Origin: Deltaproteobacteria bacterium
GTDB lineage: Bacteria; Desulfobacterota; DSM-4660; Desulfatiglandales; HGW-15
Reading direction: 5' to 3'
DNA: 9,731 bases
NCBI GenBank assembly: GCA_016926135.1
Contig: JAFGPH010000653.1
Span: 1 to 9,731, forward strand
Every line of letters begins with the position of its first letter. Position 1 is the stretch's first letter. A program made the position numbers and the translations under genes. Below, in pieces: positions 5,202 through 9,731 of this stretch. The notes below the pieces were generated by a model, which was not told the DNA's origin, did not search any database, and saw nothing but the letters and a program-made list of their open reading frames with translations.

Positions 5202-5831
5202 TTAAGACACTGCACTCGCTAGTCGCTGGTCAAGCCAGATGAGCACTTTCGGGAACTCCTCCCTCAACTCCTGCATGGCCTTGCCCCTGTGGCTCACGCG
5301 GTTCTTCTCCTCTGAAGTCATCTCGGCGAATGTCATTCCCAAGGGTGGGTAGTGGAACAGGGGATCGTACCCGAAACCGTTCTCGCCCCTCATGGCGGCG
5401 GCTATCTCTCCTTCGCACCTTCCCTCGTATATCAGGGCAGGGCCGTGGGGGACGGCGATGGCGATGACACACTCAAAGGCCGCCTTGCGGTTGGTGAGAA
5501 CCTCCATGGCCTTCAAGAGTTTTCGATTGTTGGCCTCGTCCGTGGCCCCCTCACCGGCGTAGCGGGCGGAATGCACCCCCGGCTCGCCGGCGAGGGCCTC
5601 CACCACCAGACCGGAATCGTCGGCAAGGGCCGGGAGACCCAGGACCCTTGCCGTGTGAAGGGCCTTTTTGTATGCGTTTTCCTCAAAGTCCCGGCCGTCC
5701 TCCACCGCAGGCGGGATGGGCCCGAACCTGTCCAGGCCCTTGATCTCCACGTCAAATCCCGAAAGGAGATCACAAAACTCATTGATCTTACCCGGATTCC
5801 GGGTGGCCAGTACAAGTACCCTATGCAGCAT
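5202..5831 (-). CDS. rdgB: XTP/dITP pyrophosphatase (RdgB/HAM1 family)
   Basis: A 209-residue cytoplasmic enzyme that hydrolyses non-canonical purine triphosphates (dITP, XTP, ITP) to monophosphates, keeping deaminated bases out of DNA and RNA. All family marks are present: ATRNPGK (residues 9-15), ENAYKKA (51-57), the metal-site DDSGL (71-75), SARYAGE (88-94), GFGYDPLF (152-159) and SHRGKA (180-185). The length is close to the roughly 200 residues usual for RdgB. The frame is open farther upstream, but only ATG 5831 gives the normal N-terminus (MLHRVLVLATRN). An AAGGA element lies about 11 nt before it, inside the end of pgi. The start overlaps the pgi stop by 11 bp, which indicates coupled translation. 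The gene ends at TAA 5204-5202. Confidence 0.96.
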   Translation of the reverse strand: MLHRVLVLATRNPGKINEFCDLLSGFDVEIKGLDRFGPIPPAVEDGRDFEENAYKKALHTARVLGLPALADDSGLVVEALAGEPGVHSARYAGEGATDEANNRKLLKAMEVLTNRKAAFECVIAIAVPHGPALIYEGRCEGEIAAAMRGENGFGYDPLFHYPPLGMTFAEMTSEEKNRVSHRGKAMQELREEFPKVLIWLDQRLASAVS

Positions 5832-7341
5832 GGACCCTGATCCTTTCCAGCTTTTTGAGCCGCTCCTCGATCTTCGTGGCCTTGTCTTCGAAGCCCGGTT
5901 TCCCGATGAGGGCGAACATGGCGTTCTTGTAAGACTCAACACCAGGCTGAACAAAAGGATTGTGGCCGAGCAGATAACCGCTGACGGCCACCGACCGCTC
6001 CATCATGTAGTAGAGCTGTCCAAGGTTGTAGGCGTTTCTCCTGGGGATCTCCACGGTCATGTTGGGGACTCCCCCCTGATAATGGGCATAGGCCGGCCCT
6101 TCGACCACCCTCCGGTTCACGAAGTTCATGTCCCGGCCTTTCTCGGGCAGGAAATTCAGCCCATCCGCGTCCTCGGGGTCCTTCGGGATCTCGACCCGGT
6201 TATCGTGCTCCAAGAGGAGGAGGAATGTCTCGATGATGTTTCTCTCGCCCTGCTGGACCATCTGGCCGTTGGCGTGGAGCTTTTCCGAATAGAGGGAAGG
6301 CGAAACCCAAAGACCCTGGCCGCTGTGCCCTTCGCTCTCGGGAAAGAGCTGCTCCATCCATCTCGCCACCGAGTAAAGGGAGCAGGCATTCGTGGCCACC
6401 ACCTCGATCTTTTTGCCCTTGAGCCATGCGGCATACCGGAGCGCGGCATGAACCAGAGCGGGATTCTTCCAGAAGTCCTCACCCCGTGTGATGCGTCTCA
6501 TGCGTCGGAAGCCTGCCGTGAACTCCCCGATGTCCACGTTCGCCATGGCGAGGCCCACCAGTCCCACGTCGCTCAGGACGGAGAACCTCCCGCCGATGTT
6601 GTCCGGCACGACAAAGGTGCGGTATCCCTTTTTCCCGGCCAGCTTCCTGAGAGCCCCCTTCTCCTTATCCGTGGTGACCAGGATGAACTTCTTCGCCTCC
6701 GTGCCCAGACTCCGCTCCAGAAGCGGCTGGAGGATCCGGAACGCGATAGCGGTCTCGGTGGTCGTCCCCGATTTGGAGATCACGTTGAGCCCCACTCTCT
6801 TTCCGTCCAGAAGATCCAGCGTGTCCCGGTAGTAGTCCGGGTCCATGTTCTGCCCCAGGAAGTAGATCTCCGGCGCATTACCCCTTTGCTCCCGGGTCAA
6901 CTGGTTGAAGCAGGTGTGGGTCAGGGCGCGAACCGTAGCCTCGACACCCAGATAGGACCCCCCTATCCCGAGGGAGACAAAGGCGTCGATCTCATGTGCC
7001 AAGGCCCTTGTGATCGAAGTGATGTCCTTCAGATGGTCTTCCGCGATCTCCTCCGGCAGGTTCAGCCACCCTGTCATGGGGATCCCACGATCGCAGATAT
7101 CCCCTTCTCCCCTCTCCAGCATCCGGTTGGCCTCCACGGCCCGGGGCGCGATCTCCTCCACGTCCTTCCGGTGAATGGAGGTGCCCTCGGGACTGTCGAA
7201 CATGTAGGTCACGTCCAGGGAAAGGGTGTTGGCCTCCTCAAAGGAGGGGCTCGCGTATGAGCTTCGTTCACCCCGTCCCCTGGCGACCTGATGCCTGATG
7301 GTTTCATTCACCCCAAAGCCGTCAAGTTTTACCGCTTCCAT
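5821..7341 (-). CDS. pgi: Glucose-6-phosphate isomerase
   Basis: A 506-residue enzyme interconverting glucose-6-phosphate and fructose-6-phosphate in glycolysis and gluconeogenesis. The phosphate-binding and sugar-isomerase motifs are in order: SLGIGGSYLG (123-132), SKSGTTTET (189-197), DNIGGRFSVLS (247-257), QLFPESEGHSGQG (331-343), KLHANGQMVQQG (354-365) and QPGVESYKNAMF (465-476). By comparison with known PGI enzymes the catalytic base should be Glu335, the ring-opening histidine His356 and the conserved lysine Lys472. All are present, so the enzyme should be active. The length fits bacterial PGIs of the 450-550 residue range. The start ATG 7341 is preceded by AGGAGGA at 7352-7346. The gene is first in a two-gene unit with rdgB, overlapping by 11 bp. 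It diverges from the TRAP transporter genes across a 278-bp intergenic region. Confidence 0.97.
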   Translation of the reverse strand: MEAVKLDGFGVNETIRHQVARGRGERSSYASPSFEEANTLSLDVTYMFDSPEGTSIHRKDVEEIAPRAVEANRMLERGEGDICDRGIPMTGWLNLPEEIAEDHLKDITSITRALAHEIDAFVSLGIGGSYLGVEATVRALTHTCFNQLTREQRGNAPEIYFLGQNMDPDYYRDTLDLLDGKRVGLNVISKSGTTTETAIAFRILQPLLERSLGTEAKKFILVTTDKEKGALRKLAGKKGYRTFVVPDNIGGRFSVLSDVGLVGLAMANVDIGEFTAGFRRMRRITRGEDFWKNPALVHAALRYAAWLKGKKIEVVATNACSLYSVARWMEQLFPESEGHSGQGLWVSPSLYSEKLHANGQMVQQGERNIIETFLLLLEHDNRVEIPKDPEDADGLNFLPEKGRDMNFVNRRVVEGPAYAHYQGGVPNMTVEIPRRNAYNLGQLYYMMERSVAVSGYLLGHNPFVQPGVESYKNAMFALIGKPGFEDKATKIEERLKKLERIRVHAA

Positions 7342-7366
7342 GTCGTCCTCCTCCCTGTAGGCCCAG

Positions 7367-7395
7367 TTTAACAGATCTCACCCTGCAAAAGTCAA
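7367..7395 (-). promoter_or_regulatory. Candidate promoter for pgi-rdgB
   Basis: On the minus strand TTGACT (7395-7390, five of six) is followed after 17 nt by GTTAAA (7372-7367), or after 18 nt by TTAAAC (7371-7366). Both are modest -10 boxes. It lies about 25 nt upstream of the pgi ATG, giving a short leader that includes the ribosome binding site. Confidence 0.35.
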
Positions 7396-7463
7396 GCTGT
7401 GACGGCAGGCTCACCTCTCTCGGGCCTCCCTGCCCCCTCTGAACCCGCTTTCCAAGAATCCTC

Positions 7464-7492
7464 TTGACATGAGGTGACTAATTTCATTTAAA
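7464..7492 (+). promoter_or_regulatory. Sigma70-type promoter for the TRAP transporter genes
   Basis: A perfect TTGACA (7464-7469) is followed after 17 nt by TTTAAA (7487-7492, four of six, keeping the first T and central TAA). The local sequence is distinctly AT-rich compared with its surroundings. The leader to ATG 7620 is about 120 nt. It holds a small hairpin, CCCTG (7582-7586)/CAGGG (7591-7595), with a UCCG tetraloop shortly before the AGGAAGGA ribosome binding site (7608-7615). Confidence 0.6.
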
Positions 7493-7619
7493 GGATGGCG
7501 TCTTTGCGCTTCTCACCCGTGGTTGCCTCTGGCCGGGTTCCGGGACGGCATGCCCCGGAGCCACACGACGGTATCCACAAGCCCTGTCCGCAGGGAGACC
7601 CCTGAGCAGGAAGGATCGG

Positions 7620-9503
7620 ATGCGAGAACTTCGTGGAATATCCGCTATTGTGGTTGGCCTTCTCTATGTGGCTTTCGTTGCGTGGTCGCTCTATGGGGCC
7701 GTTTTTCCGGTCGAAACCTATAGCTTCCGCATGATCCACCTGGCCTTCGTCTTTGCGCTGGCCTTCGTCGTCCATCCGATTTCCAGTAAGGCCGGTCGAT
7801 GGGCGGGATGGCTGGATTTCAGTCTGGCGGTGCTCGGGGTTGCCTCCATCCTGTACGCATTCGTGGACCTGGATCAATTCCTGCGCCGTTCCACCCTGCC
7901 GGAGCCCTCGGACGTATTCTTCGGGATCGTGTGCATCGTCCTGCTCCTGGAACTCTCGCGCCGGGTCGTAGACAAGGTCTTCACCCTGGTGGTGCTGGGA
8001 TTCCTCCTCTATGTGGTCTTTGGAGACTACTTTCCGGGCTCCCTTTCCCACAGGGGATATGAAATCGACCGCATCGTGGGACACATGTACATGACCCTGG
8101 AGGGCATTTTCGGGGTGCCCCTCGAGGTCAGCGTGTCCTTCGTGATCCTGTTCGTGGTCTACGGCACCTTCATGGACGCGGCCGGAGCAGGGACCTTCTG
8201 GCTGGATCTGTCGCTCGCCGCCATGGGACGCAGCTCCGCCAGTGCCGGCCGCGGCGCCCTGGTCACGACCGCCCTCCTGGGAGGCCCCCAGGCCAGCGGG
8301 GTGGCCACCACCATGTCGGTTTCCCCCATCATGTGGCCGATTCTGCAGAAGGCCGGGTACTCGCCGAACATGGCCGCGGGCCTGATCGCCGCGGGAGGGA
8401 TCGGCGCCGTCATCTCCCCGCCCCTGATGGGCGCCGCCGCCTTTCTCATCATGCAGTTCCTGAACGTTCCCTTCTGGGACGTGGTCGTCATGGTCTTCAT
8501 CCCTACCCTCCTCTACTACATGGGGACCTTTTTCATGGTGGAGATGGAGGCCCGGAAGTACCGCTTTGCTCCGCCGGAGGGCGAGGCCAAGAAGATCGGG
8601 ACGGTCATGCTCACCAAGGGTTACCACCTGATCTCCCTGGCCGTGCTGGTGGCGCTTCTGGCTATTTGGAACAAGTCGCCGCAGATGGCGGCCATGGGGG
8701 CCCTCGTGACCACCGTGCTCACCAGCTTCCTCAGCAAGGACAGAAACGAGTGGCTGACCCCCCACAGGATTGTAGCGGCCACCATCGACGGCGCGAAGAA
8801 CGTCCTTCCGGTTGCCGTGCTCCTGGCCGCTGCCGGTTTGATCGTGGGTGCGTTCACGTTGACGGGCCTGGGGCTGAAAGTCTCGTCCCTGATCATGTCA
8901 ACGAGCGGAGGCTCGCGGGAAATCGCCATTCTCCTGGCCCTTGTCGCGTCCCTGGTCATCGGGTTGAGCCTGCCCATCACGGCAACCTACATCATGACCG
9001 TGGTGATGGTCGCTCCTGCGCTGGTGAAGGTGGGCGTGCCCGATCACGTGGCCCACCTGCTGGCCTTTTACTTTGCGGTCCTCTCCGAGGTCTCCCCTCC
9101 CGTGGGCCTTTCGCCGTCTGCTGCGGCGGCCGTCACGGGGGGCAACCCCTTTCTCTCGATGATGCAAGCCTGGAAGTACTCGTTGCCCGCCTTTCTGGTG
9201 CCCTTCTTCTTCTCGGTGACCCCGGTGGGGGCCAATCTACTCATCGTGGGGGCGACCCTGAACGGCTTTCTACTTGCCTTCCTGACCAGTTTGTCCGCCC
9301 TGTTCTTCCTGTCTCTCGGCATCATCGGACGGTTTTCGGGACCCTTGCATCCCGTGGAGCGTGCCGCCGTGGTGGCGGCAGCCCTGGCCATGGCCATATA
9401 CCCCGTGGGCCCGTCGATTCAGGGGCTCGTCCCCCTCGGTATCGGTGTGCTGATCGCCGTGCGCAATGCGTTTGTCTATAGGGAGGCTGCGGCTCCCGCA
9501 TAG
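7620..9503 (+). CDS. TRAP transporter fused permease (4TM/12TM, DctQM fusion)
   Basis: A 627-residue inner-membrane protein in which the small (DctQ-like) and large (DctM-like) TRAP subunits are one chain, the arrangement usual for TAXI-type TRAP systems. Residues about 5-135 hold the four-helix small-subunit part. The large-subunit part follows from about 165. It contains GGPQASGVATT (221-231) at the position of the usual G-S-x-S-G-S motif, then AGYSPNMAAGLIAAGGIGAV and ISPPLMGAAAFL (245-276). The second half repeats the pattern around LSEVSPPVGLSPSAAAAVTGG (about 488-508). It would use the sodium or proton gradient to import a substrate delivered by the periplasmic protein encoded 32 nt downstream. 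The substrate is unknown; TAXI systems often carry organic acids such as C4-dicarboxylates or glutamate. ATG 7620 is supported by AGGAAGGA at 7608-7615 and the promoter at 7464. Confidence 0.93.
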   Translation: MRELRGISAIVVGLLYVAFVAWSLYGAVFPVETYSFRMIHLAFVFALAFVVHPISSKAGRWAGWLDFSLAVLGVASILYAFVDLDQFLRRSTLPEPSDVFFGIVCIVLLLELSRRVVDKVFTLVVLGFLLYVVFGDYFPGSLSHRGYEIDRIVGHMYMTLEGIFGVPLEVSVSFVILFVVYGTFMDAAGAGTFWLDLSLAAMGRSSASAGRGALVTTALLGGPQASGVATTMSVSPIMWPILQKAGYSPNMAAGLIAAGGIGAVISPPLMGAAAFLIMQFLNVPFWDVVVMVFIPTLLYYMGTFFMVEMEARKYRFAPPEGEAKKIGTVMLTKGYHLISLAVLVALLAIWNKSPQMAAMGALVTTVLTSFLSKDRNEWLTPHRIVAATIDGAKNVLPVAVLLAAAGLIVGAFTLTGLGLKVSSLIMSTSGGSREIAILLALVASLVIGLSLPITATYIMTVVMVAPALVKVGVPDHVAHLLAFYFAVLSEVSPPVGLSPSAAAAVTGGNPFLSMMQAWKYSLPAFLVPFFFSVTPVGANLLIVGATLNGFLLAFLTSLSALFFLSLGIIGRFSGPLHPVERAAVVAAALAMAIYPVGPSIQGLVPLGIGVLIAVRNAFVYREAAAPA

Positions 9504-9535
9504 CTGGATCAACCAACCTTTAAAGGAGGTACGTC

Positions 9536-9731
9536 ATGAGCGTTAGAAAATGGAAACTCGTTGTTCTCTCCGTGTCTGTTATCACCTTGCTGGTCCTGCC
9601 CTGCGCAGGGCTGCAAGCCCAGGAGAAGCTCTCTTTCAGCATTGCGACCGGCGGCACCGGGGGCGTGTGGTATCCGCTGGGTGGCGCTATCGGCGGGGTT
9701 GTGGGCAAAAAGGTGCCCAACACCGAGGCTA
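9536..9731 (+). CDS. TAXI family TRAP transporter solute-binding protein, N-terminal part (3' end outside window)
   Basis: Sixty-five codons are visible from ATG 9536, preceded by a near-ideal ribosome binding site, TAAAGGAGGT (9521-9530). The N-terminus is a Sec signal peptide: basic MSVRKWK, hydrophobic LVVLSVSVITLLVLPCAG, then LQAQEK with likely cleavage after LQA. The mature start reads LSFSIATGGTGGVWYPLGGAIG (residues 32-53). This is the diagnostic TAXI opening, in which T-x-G-x-x-G-V-[YW]-Y-P forms part of the ligand pocket. The protein binds substrate in the periplasm and hands it to the fused permease just upstream (32-nt gap, same transcript). Two features separate this class from DctP-type TRAP receptors: the GGTGG sequence and pairing with a fused permease. 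Confidence 0.94.
   Translation, partial: MSVRKWKLVVLSVSVITLLVLPCAGLQAQEKLSFSIATGGTGGVWYPLGGAIGGVVGKKVPNTEA

Noticed and set aside
5832..5954. Upstream extension of rdgB by 41 codons.
   Set aside because: The extra residues are Ser/Arg-rich antisense-like text inside pgi and are not found at RdgB N-termini; ATG 5831 gives the standard start.
5668..7260. 530-codon plus-strand open frame opposite pgi and rdgB.
   Set aside because: Both minus-strand genes have complete sets of family motifs and ribosome binding sites; the plus frame shows none.
7488..8765. 425-codon minus-strand open frame opposite the TRAP permease.
   Set aside because: It is rich in His, Gly, Glu and Asp, typical of antisense to a hydrophobic membrane protein. 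It has no recognisable domain or start signals.

Overview
The window is about 9.7 kb of moderately GC-rich bacterial DNA from the chromosome of a probably anaerobic organism. The best guess is a Desulfobacterota (former Deltaproteobacteria) lineage. This is inferred from the mixture of genes: a CoA-transferase/acetyl-CoA hydrolase, tandem cytidylate-kinase-like genes, a SulP anion permease, a TRAP-TAXI transporter and a HesB-like protein that appears to contain selenocysteine. No rRNA or other marker gene is present, so the assignment is tentative.

Layout, left to right. (1) 1-342 is the 3' end of an acetyl-CoA hydrolase/transferase. (2) 343-704 is a gene-free stretch. Most of it is a compact palindromic element (348-507) with near-perfect terminal inverted repeats and interleaved inner inverted repeats, followed by a weak candidate promoter. 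(3) 705-1983 holds two tandem paralogous cytidylate-kinase-like genes. (4) 2057-3841, on the opposite strand, is a complete SulP/STAS anion transporter. (5) 3899-4075 is a stranded fragment of an AIR-synthase/HypE-like protein, followed by unrecognised palindromic sequence. (6) 4180-4536 is a small exported protein of unknown function with an exceptionally strong ribosome binding site. (7) A 14-bp perfect hairpin separates it from 4653-4967 on the minus strand. That gene is a HesB/IscA-type protein read through an in-frame TGA at the first metal-ligand cysteine position, with a SECIS-like hairpin just downstream. (8) 5202-7341, minus strand, is a two-gene overlapping unit: pgi (glucose-6-phosphate isomerase) followed by rdgB (XTP/dITP pyrophosphatase). 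(9) From 7464 rightward, a good sigma70-type promoter leads into a fused TRAP permease and then a TAXI-type periplasmic binding protein cut by the window edge.

The genes do not form one pathway. pgi-rdgB is housekeeping metabolism plus nucleotide-pool cleaning. The TRAP-TAXI pair is one uptake system for an unknown substrate, probably an organic acid. SulP is an independent anion uptake gene. The most informative item is the HesB-like selenoprotein: a normal ORF caller truncates it to its last 64 codons, and it implies that the host has selenocysteine machinery elsewhere. No CRISPR array, tRNA, rRNA, integrase or transposase was seen.
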